In this document: positions 34,728-43,761 of the stretch, in pieces
How the letters are laid out: the number at the start of each line of letters is the position of its first letter
Position numbering within the stretch: the stretch's first letter is position 1
Origin: Herbaspirillum sp. ST 5-3
GTDB lineage: Bacteria; Pseudomonadota; Gammaproteobacteria; Burkholderiales; Burkholderiaceae_D
Length of the DNA: 64,000 nt
NCBI RefSeq assembly: GCF_004804275.1
Contig: NZ_STGI01000006.1
Span: 186,001-250,000, forward strand
Direction: 5' to 3'
Program-made: the position numbers and the translations under genes
Notes under the pieces: generated by a model
Database searches by the model: none
Told to the model about the DNA's origin: nothing
What the model saw: the letters and a program-made list of their open reading frames with translations, nothing else

Positions 34728-37235
34728 GTGAACAGCCGCGCAGGAGACAACGAGCGCAATGAGCGTGACAGCGCGATTGAAGCGCTGCGCGCGAGCGAGG
34801 AAAAATATCGCGACATTCTCGAATCGATCGAGGATGCCTACTATGAAGTCGACCTGAAGGGCAATGTGGTCCGCTGCAACAGCGCCTTTTGCCGCATGCT
34901 CGGCTATTCGGCGGAGGAACTGATCGGTCTCAACAACCGCAGCTTCCAGACGCCCGAGGTTGCCGCCAGCGTGTATACCACCTTCAACGAGGTATTTCGC
35001 ACCGGTACGCCTGCACACAGTTTTGACTGGGCAATGATCCGCAAGGATGGCAGCACCGTGGTGGGCGAAGGCTCGGTGCATCTGGTGCGAGACCTGCAGG
35101 GAGAAGCGGCCGGATTTCGCGGCATGCTGCGCGACGTGACCCAGCGCCGCAGGACCGAACAGGCGCTGCGGGAAAGCGAGGCGAAATACCGCGGCATCCT
35201 CGACACCATCGAAGACGCCTACTACGAAGTCGACCTGCATGGCGATATCGTGCTGTGCAACAGCGCCTTCTGCCGCATGCTCGGCTATAGCGCCGAGGAA
35301 CTCATCGGCCAGAACAACCGCCGCTTTCAGCAGCCGGAGGCAGCAGCCAGCGTCTTTGCAACCTTCAACCAGGTCTATCGCACTGGCGTGCCGGCACACA
35401 GCTTCGACTGGCAGATGATCCGCAAGGACCGCAGGACCATCACCGGCGAAGGCTCGGTCCAACTGGTGCGCGATCTCGACGGCAAGGCGGTCGGATTTCG
35501 CGGCATCCTGCGCGATGTAACCGAACGCAGGAACATGGAGCAGGCATTGCGCGAGAGCGAAGCGCGCTTCCGTGCGCTGACCAACCTGTCCTCCGACTGG
35601 TACTGGGAACAGGATAGCGAGTTTCGCTACACCCGCATGGAAAGCCGGCGAGCCGGTGCTGGTTCGATCCAGAATTCCTTCCTCGGCAAACGTCCATGGG
35701 AAACCGAACTGGAGATCGAGGGCTTCGGCGGATGGCAGACCCATCGCGACCTGCTGGCCGCGCACCAGTCCTTCCGCGACATTATCATGCACCGCCTGCT
35801 CGCCGACGGCCGGCCGTATTACATCAGCGTCAGCGCGGAACCGGTGTTCGACGCCAGCGGCACGTTCGCCGGCTATCGCGGCGTATCGCGCGAGATCACC
35901 GAGCAGAAGATCGCGGAAGAACGCATCCAGCACCTCGCCACGCACGACAGCCTGACCGGCCTTCCCAATCGCGTGATGTTCAGCCATCTGGTCGCCAATG
36001 CGATCGCCTCGGCGCAGCGCTACCAGCGCAATTGCGCGGTGCTGTTCATCGACCTCGACCGCTTCAAGTTCATCAACGACTCGCTCGGCCATGAAGCCGG
36101 CGACCAGCTGCTCAAGGAAATCAGCAAGCGTTTCAAGAAGGCGCTGCGTGCCAGCGACGTGGTCGCGCGTCTTGGCGGCGACGAGTTCGTGGTGCTGATC
36201 CAGGACTTGCAGCAAGAGACCCAGGCGGCGACGGTCGCGCGCAAGCTCCTGTCGGCGACACTCAAACCGATCACGCTGGGCGGGCGCGACTGCCACATCA
36301 CGGCCAGCATTGGCGTTGCCATGTATCCGCAGGATGGCGGCGACGAACAGTCGCTGATGAAGAATGCCGACATTGCGATGTACTACGCCAAGGATGAAGG
36401 CAAGAACAACTACCAGTTCTATTCGAAGGACATCCGCGCCCAGTCATTGGAACGCCTGGCGCTGGAGACCAATCTGCGGCAGGCGCTGGAACGCGAGGAG
36501 TTCACCCTGCACTACCAGGCCAAGCGCGAACTCGAGAAGGGCCGCATCACCGGCGTCGAGGCGCTGCTGCGCTGGGACAATGCGGAGCTCGGCCCCGTCT
36601 CCCCGGCACGTTTCATCCCGATCGCGGAAGACACCGGCCTGATCATCCCGATCGGCAAGTGGGTGCTGCGGACCGCCTGCGAACAGAACGTCGCGTGGCA
36701 GCGCATGGGCCTGCCGCCGATCCACATGGCGGTCAACCTCTCCGCCCGCCAGTTCACCGACGAGCGCCTGGTGCAGGACATCGCTGCGATTCTGCAGGAA
36801 ACCGGCATGGCGCCGAACCTGCTCGAACTCGAAATCACCGAAGGCATGGTCATTCAGAATCCTGAGCATGCGCTGCGCCTGCTGCGCGAGATCAAGGAGA
36901 TGGGCGTGCGCCTGGCGATCGATGATTTCGGCACCGGCTATTCCTCGCTCGGCCAGTTGAAGAACTTCCCCATCGACACGCTCAAGGTCGATCGCTCCTT
37001 CATTCGCGACATCGCCACCAATGCGGAAGACAAGGCGCTGACCGAAGCCATCATCGCCATGGGCAAGACGCTCCAGCTGACGGTGGTAGCGGAAGGCGTG
37101 GAAACGCAGGAACAGGAAAACTTCCTGCGCGAACATGCCTGCGACGAGATGCAGGGTTACCTGTTCAGCAAGCCGGTGCCGGCGGGCGAGTTCGTCACGC
37201 TGATGACTGCGCACCTGCAACTGACAATTCTCTAA
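34728..37235 (+). CDS. Cytoplasmic triple-PAS GGDEF-EAL protein
   Basis: 835 aa from a GTG with AAGGAG five bases ahead. There are no membrane segments. Three PAS domains: the first two (about 24-150 and 150-277) are near-copies of each other, and the third (about 280-400) is divergent and Trp-rich (SDWYWEQDSEF). GGDEF at 483-487 is preceded by inhibitory site RASD, and EAL is at 611-613 with NLSARQF, ELEITEG, IDDFGTGYSS and VVAEGVET. Both active sites look intact. The sensed signal is cytosolic. Confidence 0.94.
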   Translation: MNSRAGDNERNERDSAIEALRASEEKYRDILESIEDAYYEVDLKGNVVRCNSAFCRMLGYSAEELIGLNNRSFQTPEVAASVYTTFNEVFRTGTPAHSFDWAMIRKDGSTVVGEGSVHLVRDLQGEAAGFRGMLRDVTQRRRTEQALRESEAKYRGILDTIEDAYYEVDLHGDIVLCNSAFCRMLGYSAEELIGQNNRRFQQPEAAASVFATFNQVYRTGVPAHSFDWQMIRKDRRTITGEGSVQLVRDLDGKAVGFRGILRDVTERRNMEQALRESEARFRALTNLSSDWYWEQDSEFRYTRMESRRAGAGSIQNSFLGKRPWETELEIEGFGGWQTHRDLLAAHQSFRDIIMHRLLADGRPYYISVSAEPVFDASGTFAGYRGVSREITEQKIAEERIQHLATHDSLTGLPNRVMFSHLVANAIASAQRYQRNCAVLFIDLDRFKFINDSLGHEAGDQLLKEISKRFKKALRASDVVARLGGDEFVVLIQDLQQETQAATVARKLLSATLKPITLGGRDCHITASIGVAMYPQDGGDEQSLMKNADIAMYYAKDEGKNNYQFYSKDIRAQSLERLALETNLRQALEREEFTLHYQAKRELEKGRITGVEALLRWDNAELGPVSPARFIPIAEDTGLIIPIGKWVLRTACEQNVAWQRMGLPPIHMAVNLSARQFTDERLVQDIAAILQETGMAPNLLELEITEGMVIQNPEHALRLLREIKEMGVRLAIDDFGTGYSSLGQLKNFPIDTLKVDRSFIRDIATNAEDKALTEAIIAMGKTLQLTVVAEGVETQEQENFLREHACDEMQGYLFSKPVPAGEFVTLMTAHLQLTIL

Positions 37236-37293
37236 TCACGCATCCGCAGCGCTATACTCGTTCCTTCCCTCGCCTTTTCAACGCGCGCATGTC

Positions 37294-37680
37294 ATGGCCA
37301 CCATCGATTCGGTAAAGACGCTGCTGCTCCGGTTCCGCGACGAGCGGAACTGGAAACAGTTTCACACGCTGAAGAACCTCATCATCTCGCTCAATCTCGA
37401 ATCGGCCGAGCTGCTGGAGCTGACACAATGGAAAACGGATGAGGAGCTTTCCTCCCTGCAGAGCGACGACCGCTTCCGGCAGGCGCTGAAGGATGAATGC
37501 GCGGACGTGTTCCTGTACCTGCTGCTGATCGCGGAAGAGAGCGGCATCGACCTGCTGCAGGCCGCGCAGGACAAGATCGCCAAGAACGCGCAGCGCTACC
37601 CGGTCGATCAATCGTACGGCTCGGCGCGCAAGTACACCGAGCTGAAGGCCTTGGCCCGCGGCGAAGAGGATGAGCGCTAA
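37294..37680 (+). CDS. MazG-like nucleotide pyrophosphohydrolase
   Basis: 128 aa. The NLESAELLELTQW and DECADVFLYLLLIAE segments give the metal-binding Glu/Asp pattern of the dCTPase/RS21-C6 branch of the all-alpha NTP pyrophosphatases, which cleave (d)NTPs to monophosphates and so limit mutagenic nucleotides. It is cytoplasmic and starts 58 bp after the GGDEF-EAL gene. Confidence 0.9.
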   Translation: MATIDSVKTLLLRFRDERNWKQFHTLKNLIISLNLESAELLELTQWKTDEELSSLQSDDRFRQALKDECADVFLYLLLIAEESGIDLLQAAQDKIAKNAQRYPVDQSYGSARKYTELKALARGEEDER

Positions 37681-38036
37681 GCCTCGCCGCGCAGGGCTGA
37701 TCGCCCTCTTTCACTAAAAAGCACGCTGCCCCCTTCGGGACAAGGATCGATTGTTCCCGATCAGAGGTTTCGCCGGCCACTTGTTGCGCTGGTGGAACTT
37801 TCCTTTCAAGCACAAAAATTACTCCGCGAAAACTCCCCGCGTCGTGACTTTCAAGGTCATAAGTTTGGCCTGCGAAGCCAAGGTGAAACACGATGTTTAT
37901 TTTTTGTCTTGGCTTAATCTTAACGCTCTAGTGCATGCACTCTATTGCGCCACCCGATACCGGGTGCGAGGAGACACGCCGGCGGGTCACACCGCCGGCG
38001 CCTACGACAAGGTTGAAAAGACCTGAGGAAGAAGCG
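37681..38036. other. Long leader region with several inverted repeats
   Basis: No supported gene. The first 240 bases include an AT-richer stretch likely to hold the promoter of the methyltransferase operon. The last 110 contain the palindromes annotated below. Confidence 0.4.
37931..38000. repeat. Cluster of three inverted repeats ahead of the methyltransferase operon
   Basis: GTGCATGCAC (37931-37940), CACCCG-ATAC-CGGGTG (37951-37966) and CGCCGGCGG-N6-CCGCCGGCG (37977-38000) follow one another. They end 36 bp before the start codon. They could form a structured leader RNA or protein-binding sites. Confidence 0.5.
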
Positions 38037-38684
38037 ATGAAAGACAAATACAAGCTGGTTGGTCCCGTCTACGATTGGTTGAGCGCATTCTACAGCGGCA
38101 AGTCGATTCATCATTGCAAGGTTGCGATGCTGGACCACTTGAAGCCCGGCGACAAGGTGCTGTTCGCCGGTGTCGGCCATGGCAAGGATGCGGTGCATGC
38201 GGCCAAGCTCGGCGCCGAAGTGACCGTGGTCGATCTGTCGGAAACCATGCTGAAGAACTTTCAGCGCAACATGGACAAGGAAGGCATCACCGTCAAGATC
38301 CGCCAGGTGCACAGCGACATCATGAAGGTCGAGGAGTATGAGCAGTACGACATGGTGGTCGCGAACTTCTTCCTCAATGTGTTCGATGAAGAAATGATGG
38401 TGCGCGTGCTGGAACATCTGATCAAGCTCGGCAAGCCCGGCGCCGACGTCGTGGTCGGCGATTTCTCCTACCCGACCGGGAACATCCTCTCGCGTGCGGT
38501 CAAGGTCGCCTACTGGTATGGCGCGGTCCTGTTCTTCTGGGCCTTCGCCGGCAACGCCGTCCACAAGATCTACAACTATCCCGAATGGATGAAGCGGCTC
38601 GGCCTGCATATCCGCGAGCAAAGGCATTTCCGCCTGTTGCTGCTGAACTGCTACTGGTCGGTCCTCGGCAAGAAACCTGTCTGA
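38037..38684 (+). CDS. Class I SAM-dependent methyltransferase
   Basis: 215 aa. The SAM motif is VLFAGVGHGKDAVHAAKLGA with acidic strand-2 end VVDLSE, and a later hydrophobic segment (AVKVAYWYGAVLFFWAFAGNAVH) suggests membrane or lipid association. The order YKLVGPVYDWLSAFYSGKSI at the start is like ubiquinone- and phospholipid-type methyltransferases. It heads a run of three same-strand genes, all plausibly lipid-linked. The substrate is unknown. Confidence 0.85.
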   Translation: MKDKYKLVGPVYDWLSAFYSGKSIHHCKVAMLDHLKPGDKVLFAGVGHGKDAVHAAKLGAEVTVVDLSETMLKNFQRNMDKEGITVKIRQVHSDIMKVEEYEQYDMVVANFFLNVFDEEMMVRVLEHLIKLGKPGADVVVGDFSYPTGNILSRAVKVAYWYGAVLFFWAFAGNAVHKIYNYPEWMKRLGLHIREQRHFRLLLLNCYWSVLGKKPV

Positions 38685-38834
38685 TCCGGGCAGGCGGTCC
38701 GTCACGTTTTTCTCATCGCATCAGGCGCGAATGCCGCTGTGCGGCGTTCGCAGGCGCAACTCGCATTGTCGCCTGTGCATCCGCTGAAGAATGATCGATC
38801 GCTGGCTCCTCTACCTAACATCACGGAGGTCACT

Positions 38835-39842
38835 TTGTCTGATCAGGCTTTTGCGCTGGATAGGCCGATTAACACCAGCATCGCGCATCTCGACATGGCG
38901 CGCCGGGTTGCCTGCCTGAAGCAATTCGGCTCGCATTCGATGGCGTTCTCGACCATGCAGCCGGACATGTCGTATTTCGAGGTGCCCGGCATGGGCTACG
39001 TCGCTTACGCGCGGCACTGGGGCATGCGCTTTGCGCTGGCCGATCCGGTCTGCGCGCCACACCACCGCGAGATGCTGCTGGACCGCTTTCTCGCGGAATA
39101 TCCGAATGCCATGTTCGTGCAGGTCAGCAAGCCGGTGGTCGATCATCTGCACCGTCGCTACGGTTACTACGGCACCCAGTTCGGCAGCGAATCGAAAGTC
39201 GATCTGGCGAACTGGTCGCTGCGCGGCGCGAAGAAACAGGTGATCCGCACCGCGATCAACCAGGCGCGCAACCAGGGCATCGAGATCCGCGAAACCGGTT
39301 TCAATTCCGACGCGAAGCGGATATCGGAAGCCTGGATTCGCACACGCCGCTGCAAGAACAACGAGATCCGTTTCCTGATCCGCCCGATGCTGATCGATTA
39401 CCGCGAAGGCACGCGCTACTTCTACGCCTATCACCACAGCGAAGCGGTCGGCTTCGTCTTCTTCGATCCGATCTACCAGAACGGCAAGCTGATCAGCTAC
39501 GTGCCGAACATTTCGCGCTCCTCGGCCAACTTCAAGCAGGGCCTGTGGTACGCGCTGATGGTGCACGCGATGGAAGTCTTCAAGGCCGAAGGCGTGCCCT
39601 ACCTCGACCTCGGGCTGGTGCCGCTGATGCTGGCCGACGGCGTCGAGCCGCAGGAATCGCGCCTGCTGCGCAGCACGATGTCGGTGATCCGCGAGCGCAT
39701 GGATTTTCTGTACAACTTCAAGGGGCTGGAGTTCGCCAAGTCGCGCTTCCAGGGCGTGGTCGAGAAGACCTACTGCTGCCATCGCAACGCCATGCCCGGG
39801 CTGGCGATGTTTGCGATGTTCCGCCTGACCCGCATTATCTGA
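38835..39842 (+). CDS. DUF2156 (MprF C-terminal-like) acyl- or aminoacyltransferase
   Basis: 335 aa from a TTG that follows a perfect GGAGG by five bases; an upstream in-frame ATG at 38739 has no such site. The tandem GNAT-like fold includes WGMRFALADPVCAP, KKQVIRTAINQARNQGIEIR, FYAYHHSEAVGFVFFDPIY and VPYLDLGLVPL, as in the catalytic domain of MprF, which moves lysine or alanine from tRNA to phosphatidylglycerol. No flippase part is present. The donor may be aminoacyl-tRNA or acyl-ACP; unknown. Confidence 0.8.
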   Translation: MSDQAFALDRPINTSIAHLDMARRVACLKQFGSHSMAFSTMQPDMSYFEVPGMGYVAYARHWGMRFALADPVCAPHHREMLLDRFLAEYPNAMFVQVSKPVVDHLHRRYGYYGTQFGSESKVDLANWSLRGAKKQVIRTAINQARNQGIEIRETGFNSDAKRISEAWIRTRRCKNNEIRFLIRPMLIDYREGTRYFYAYHHSEAVGFVFFDPIYQNGKLISYVPNISRSSANFKQGLWYALMVHAMEVFKAEGVPYLDLGLVPLMLADGVEPQESRLLRSTMSVIRERMDFLYNFKGLEFAKSRFQGVVEKTYCCHRNAMPGLAMFAMFRLTRII

Positions 39843-39905
39843 ACAAGCTTTGTCCGCAAGGCGGGAGCGGTTTGCATGGTCCCGCCCAGAATGAGAGAAG
39901 AAGAA

Positions 39906-41456
39906 ATGAAACGAAACGCGCGCAACCTGAGCGTCTGGACCGCATTGTGCGGCAAGCGTGTCCTGCTGACCGGCACCACCGGATTCCTGGCCAAGGTCGT
40001 GCTGGAGAAACTCATCCGCGCCGTTCCCGATATCGATCGCGTGATTCTGCCGATCCGGCGCGGGCGCGGCAGCGACAGTGCGCGCGAGCGATTCGAAAGG
40101 GAGATCGCGACCTCGTCGGTATTCGACAAGCTGCGCGCCGAGAATCCGGATTACCTCGAGCGTTTTTTCAACGAGCGGATCGAATGCGTCACTGCCGAAG
40201 TGACCGAGCCGAATTTCGGCCTGTCGGCAGGCAAGTTCGTCGAACTCGCCACGCGCGTGGATGTGGTGATCAATGCCGCGGCCAGCGTCGATTTCCGCGA
40301 GCCGCTTGATCAGGCACTGGCCATCAACGCGCTGAGCCTGCACCACATCACCTCGCTGGCGCGTGCGGCGGACGTGCCGCTGATCCAGATTTCCACCTGT
40401 TACGTGAACGGCTACAACCGCGGCGAGATGCGCGAGCAGATGGTGCATCCCGCGGGCGCGGCGATCACGCGCCATCGCGATGGCTACTATGATGTGGAAG
40501 GTCTGATCTGCAAGCTGCAGCACAAGATCGAGCAAGTAAAAGCCAGCTTCACCGAGCCCAAGCTGCGCGACCGCAAGCTGACCGAACTCGGCATCCGCGA
40601 AGCAAACCGCTACGGCTGGAACGATACCTACACCTTCACCAAGTGGATGGGCGAACAGCTCGCCATGCGCGGCATGCAGGGTCGCGCGCTGAGCATCGTG
40701 CGCCCCGCCATCATCGAGAGCACCTTGCAGGAGCCGAGCGCCGGCTGGGTCGAAGGCGTCAAGGTGGCGGACGCGATCATCCTCGCCTATGCGCGCGGCA
40801 AGACGGATTTCTTTCCGGCGAAACCGGATGGCGTCATCGATATCATCCCGGCCGACCTGGTTGCCAATAGCATCATCATGGCGACCGCCGAGGCCCTGAT
40901 GGAACCGACCCAGCACCGCATCTATCAATGCAGCAGCGGCCTGGGCAATCCGGTGCGGATCGGCGAGGTGATCGGTTTGTTGCAGGAGGAATGCAAGCGC
41001 AACTGGCGCAGCTATGATCGCTTGTTCCTGAGCGAGCCGACGCACGATTTCCGCGTGGTCAACCACGCCAGCTTCCATCTGGCGATGGCGGCGATGCACG
41101 CCGGGGTGAGCCTGTGGTCGGGTGCGCGCCGCCTGCTCGGGCGCCAGGGCGAATCGCGCTCGCTCGAAAAGTTGCGCACCACGCAGACGCTGGCGGTGAC
41201 CTTCTCCTTCTACACCCTGCCGCGCTACCGTTTCCACAACACGCGCCTGCTTGCGCTGGCGAAGCGTTTCAGCCCCGAGGAGAAGGCCTTGTTCCCGGTC
41301 GACGCGCGGCTGATCAGCTGGCCGGACTACCTGTGCCGCGTCCACATGGCCGGACTCAATCGTTATGCGCTGCGTGGCAAGGGTGCAGCACCGGCAGTGA
41401 GCACGGTGGAAGCGACGGTCGACGCTGCATTGCCAGCACCGCAGGCCGTGCCCTGA
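39906..41456 (+). CDS. Fatty acyl-CoA reductase-like SDR protein
   Basis: 516 aa. A Rossmann motif GTTGFLA (23-29) and catalytic Y242xxxK246 (YTFTK) place it in the extended SDR group with thioester-reductase (NAD_binding_4) domains. The C-terminal 150 residues (LFPVDARLISWPDYLCRVHM and surroundings) resemble the sterile/FAR_C region of alcohol-forming fatty acyl reductases. Expected reaction: acyl-CoA or acyl-ACP to aldehyde or alcohol with NAD(P)H. It lies 63 bp after the DUF2156 gene. Confidence 0.85.
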   Translation: MKRNARNLSVWTALCGKRVLLTGTTGFLAKVVLEKLIRAVPDIDRVILPIRRGRGSDSARERFEREIATSSVFDKLRAENPDYLERFFNERIECVTAEVTEPNFGLSAGKFVELATRVDVVINAAASVDFREPLDQALAINALSLHHITSLARAADVPLIQISTCYVNGYNRGEMREQMVHPAGAAITRHRDGYYDVEGLICKLQHKIEQVKASFTEPKLRDRKLTELGIREANRYGWNDTYTFTKWMGEQLAMRGMQGRALSIVRPAIIESTLQEPSAGWVEGVKVADAIILAYARGKTDFFPAKPDGVIDIIPADLVANSIIMATAEALMEPTQHRIYQCSSGLGNPVRIGEVIGLLQEECKRNWRSYDRLFLSEPTHDFRVVNHASFHLAMAAMHAGVSLWSGARRLLGRQGESRSLEKLRTTQTLAVTFSFYTLPRYRFHNTRLLALAKRFSPEEKALFPVDARLISWPDYLCRVHMAGLNRYALRGKGAAPAVSTVEATVDAALPAPQAVP

Positions 41457-41465
41457 TCAACTTGC

Positions 41466-42992
41466 TTACGCTTGCGCGGCCGGCAGCATGGAGCCGGTCT
41501 CGCGATAGCGTTCGTGCCACGAGAAAGCTTTTTCCAGCACATGCGGCGTGTGGCCGCCGCGCTGATCGGCTTCCGCCACATACTCTTCCAGCATTTCGCG
41601 GTAGGGCGAAGGCACGCAATTGCGAACGATGACCTGCGCCCTTTCCCTCGGTGCGAGTCCGCGCAAATCCGCCAGACCCACTTCGGTCACCAGGATATCG
41701 ACATCGTGCTCGGTATGGTCAACGTGCGTCACCATCGGCACGATGCTGGAAATCCTGCCGCCCTTGGCGATCGACTTGGTGGCGAAGATCGAGAGATAGG
41801 CATTGCGCGCGAAGTCGCCCGAGCCGCCGATGCCGTTCATCATGTGCGTGCCCTGCACATGCGTCGAGTTCACGTTGCCGTAGATGTCGGCTTCCAGCGC
41901 TGTGTTAAGCGCGATGATGCCCAGGCGCCGGATTACCTCCGGGTGATTGCTCACTTCCTGCGGGCGCAGGACCAAGCGGTCCTTGTAGCGCGCGATGTCG
42001 GCGAACACGTGCGCGCTCTTTTGCGGCGACAGGGTGATCGACGATCCGGATGCGAAATCCAGCTTGCCGGCATCGAACAGCTCGAAGGTGGAATCCTGCA
42101 GGACTTCCGAATACATGCGCAGGTGCTTGAACGGGCTGTCGATGAAGCCCGACATGACGGCATTGGCGATGGTGCCGATGCCCGCCTGCAGCGGCAACAG
42201 GCTTTCCGTCAGCCGCCCGAGCTTCACTTCATTCTCGAAGAACGCGACAAGATGCTTCGCGATCGCCGCCGTCTCGCTGTCGGGCGGCAGCACGGTGGAG
42301 GAACTGTCGAGCTTTTCGGTGATGACGATGGCGACAATCTTTTCCGGCGAAATCGGGATGGCGGTGGTGCCGACGCGGTCCTCGACGCCGGTAATCGGAA
42401 TCGGCTCGCGGTTGGGGCGGGGTTTGGGAATGAAGATGTCGTGCAAGCCTTCGAGTTCGGCCGGCTGCGTCAGGTTGATCTCGACGATCACCTTGTCGGC
42501 CAGGATGGCGAAGCTGGCGCTGTTGCCCACCGAGGTTGTCGGGATGATGGCGCCGGTTTCGGTGATGGCCGCAGCTTCGATGATGGCGATGTCGATGGGC
42601 GCGATCTGCCGCGTGCGCAGCAATTCCACGGTCTCCGACAAATGATGGTCGACGTACATCACCTCGCCGCGATTGATCGCCGCGCGCAGCACGGGATCGG
42701 ACTGGAAGGGTATGCGGCGCGCCAGCACGCCTGCTTCGGTCAGCGTGCGATCCACGTCGGCGCCGAGTGAGGCGCCGGTCATCAGCGTGATCTTGAGTTG
42801 CTCATGGTGCGCACGCTCGGCCAGCGCGAACGGCACCACCTTGGCATCGCCGGCACGCGTGAAGCCGCTCATGCCGACGGTCATGCCGTCCTTCACCCAG
42901 GTGGCTGCGGCGCTGGCAGTCGTGACTTTTTCCCGCAGCTGCGGAAGACGGATGCGGTCATCGTAACGGGTCAGCTTGATCGGATTCAGCAA
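41466..42992 (-). CDS. Acetyl-CoA hydrolase/CoA-transferase family protein
   Basis: 508 aa from a TTG with AAGGAG six bases ahead; longer frames exist upstream but lack this site. Features are GMTVGMSGFTRAGDAKVVP, IIEAAAITETGAIIPTTSVGN, VIVEIN, LPLQAGIGTIANAVMSGF and THMMNGIGGSGDFARNAYLS, matching the Cat1/AarC class of acetyl- or succinyl-CoA transferases, which use a glutamyl-CoA intermediate. Divergent from a MarR-type regulator. Confidence 0.92.
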   Translation of the reverse strand: MLNPIKLTRYDDRIRLPQLREKVTTASAAATWVKDGMTVGMSGFTRAGDAKVVPFALAERAHHEQLKITLMTGASLGADVDRTLTEAGVLARRIPFQSDPVLRAAINRGEVMYVDHHLSETVELLRTRQIAPIDIAIIEAAAITETGAIIPTTSVGNSASFAILADKVIVEINLTQPAELEGLHDIFIPKPRPNREPIPITGVEDRVGTTAIPISPEKIVAIVITEKLDSSSTVLPPDSETAAIAKHLVAFFENEVKLGRLTESLLPLQAGIGTIANAVMSGFIDSPFKHLRMYSEVLQDSTFELFDAGKLDFASGSSITLSPQKSAHVFADIARYKDRLVLRPQEVSNHPEVIRRLGIIALNTALEADIYGNVNSTHVQGTHMMNGIGGSGDFARNAYLSIFATKSIAKGGRISSIVPMVTHVDHTEHDVDILVTEVGLADLRGLAPRERAQVIVRNCVPSPYREMLEEYVAEADQRGGHTPHVLEKAFSWHERYRETGSMLPAAQA

Positions 42993-43153
42993 GATGGTCT
43001 CCTTCATGAAATCGGTCGGGAACGGGAAACCGCCGCGCGGCTCAAGCCGGCGCACCGGCATGGCGATGATGTTGCCTTCAGAAGGCGTCGTCGGAGAGAG
43101 ACTCGCCCCGATGCAAATCACAATGAAAGTCGATGGCGGCCGGCGGGCAGTTT

Positions 43154-43207
43154 ACTAATATGTGAGCGATTAAATCACTAATATGTGAGTGAGTCAATGG
43201 GTATAAT
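43154..43207 (+). promoter_or_regulatory. MarR-gene promoter with tandem operator repeats
   Basis: ACTAATATGTGAG occurs twice, at 43154 and 43177. The second copy sits in a TCAC-N6-GTGA dyad. A consensus TATAAT follows at 43202-43207, so the second repeat covers the -35 position. This suits autorepression and control of the divergent CoA-transferase. Confidence 0.65.
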
Positions 43208-43260
43208 AGTTCCCTTATCGATCCGCTTTGACGGGCGGCACCGGCGAACAAGGAGGTTTC

Positions 43261-43761
43261 GTGAAACATCGCATTACATACCGCAACCTGCCCCAGCTCT
43301 TCTTGAAGGCGCGCGAGTGCCTGATGTCGCACTTCCGCCCGATTCTCAATCACTTCGGGGTCACCGAGCAGCAATGGCGCATCTTGCGGGTGCTGGACGA
43401 ACGCGGCCAGCTCGAACCGCGCGAGCTCTGCGACCTGTGCCAGATCCAGAGTCCGAGCATGGCCGGCGTGCTGGCACGCATGGAAGACATGGGCCTGGTG
43501 CGCCGCGCGCGCTTGCCGGAAGATCAACGCCGCGTGATGGTGCGATTGGCGCCGAAGGGCGACCGGCTGATCGCGGAGATCGCGCCCCTGATCGACGCTC
43601 AATATGACGAGATAGAAAAGACTTTCGGCAAGCCGGCCATCAGCGCGCTGTTCGACTCGCTGGAAGCATTCATCGAGGCCAACGAGAGTCCGGTGCCTGC
43701 GGTGGAACTGCCATCCGCCGGCGAGCGCCGCAAGGCCGGCAGGCGCAGCGAAAGATCATAA
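43261..43761 (+). CDS. hpaR: HpaR-like MarR family regulator
   Basis: 166 aa from a GTG with a full AAGGAGG ribosome site. MKHRITYRNLPQLFLKARE-type opening, winged helix TEQQWRILRVLDERGQLEPR, recognition region LCQIQSPSMAGVLARMEDMG and wing LPEDQRRVMVRL agree with HpaR, which in E. coli represses homoprotocatechuate catabolism. No hpa catabolic genes are adjacent, so the real target here may be the divergent CoA-transferase. The 3' end overlaps the convergent glutathione transferase by six bases. Confidence 0.85.
   Translation: MKHRITYRNLPQLFLKARECLMSHFRPILNHFGVTEQQWRILRVLDERGQLEPRELCDLCQIQSPSMAGVLARMEDMGLVRRARLPEDQRRVMVRLAPKGDRLIAEIAPLIDAQYDEIEKTFGKPAISALFDSLEAFIEANESPVPAVELPSAGERRKAGRRSERS

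Noticed and set aside
37751-38026. A 91-codon plus-strand frame ahead of the methyltransferase.
   Set aside because: No ribosome site, no family pattern, and it runs through the palindrome cluster; more likely leader sequence.
41466-43121. The longer CoA-transferase frame starting at 43121.
   Set aside because: The TTG at 42992 has AAGGAG at ideal spacing, and the family's conserved sequence begins there; the extra 43 residues have no support.
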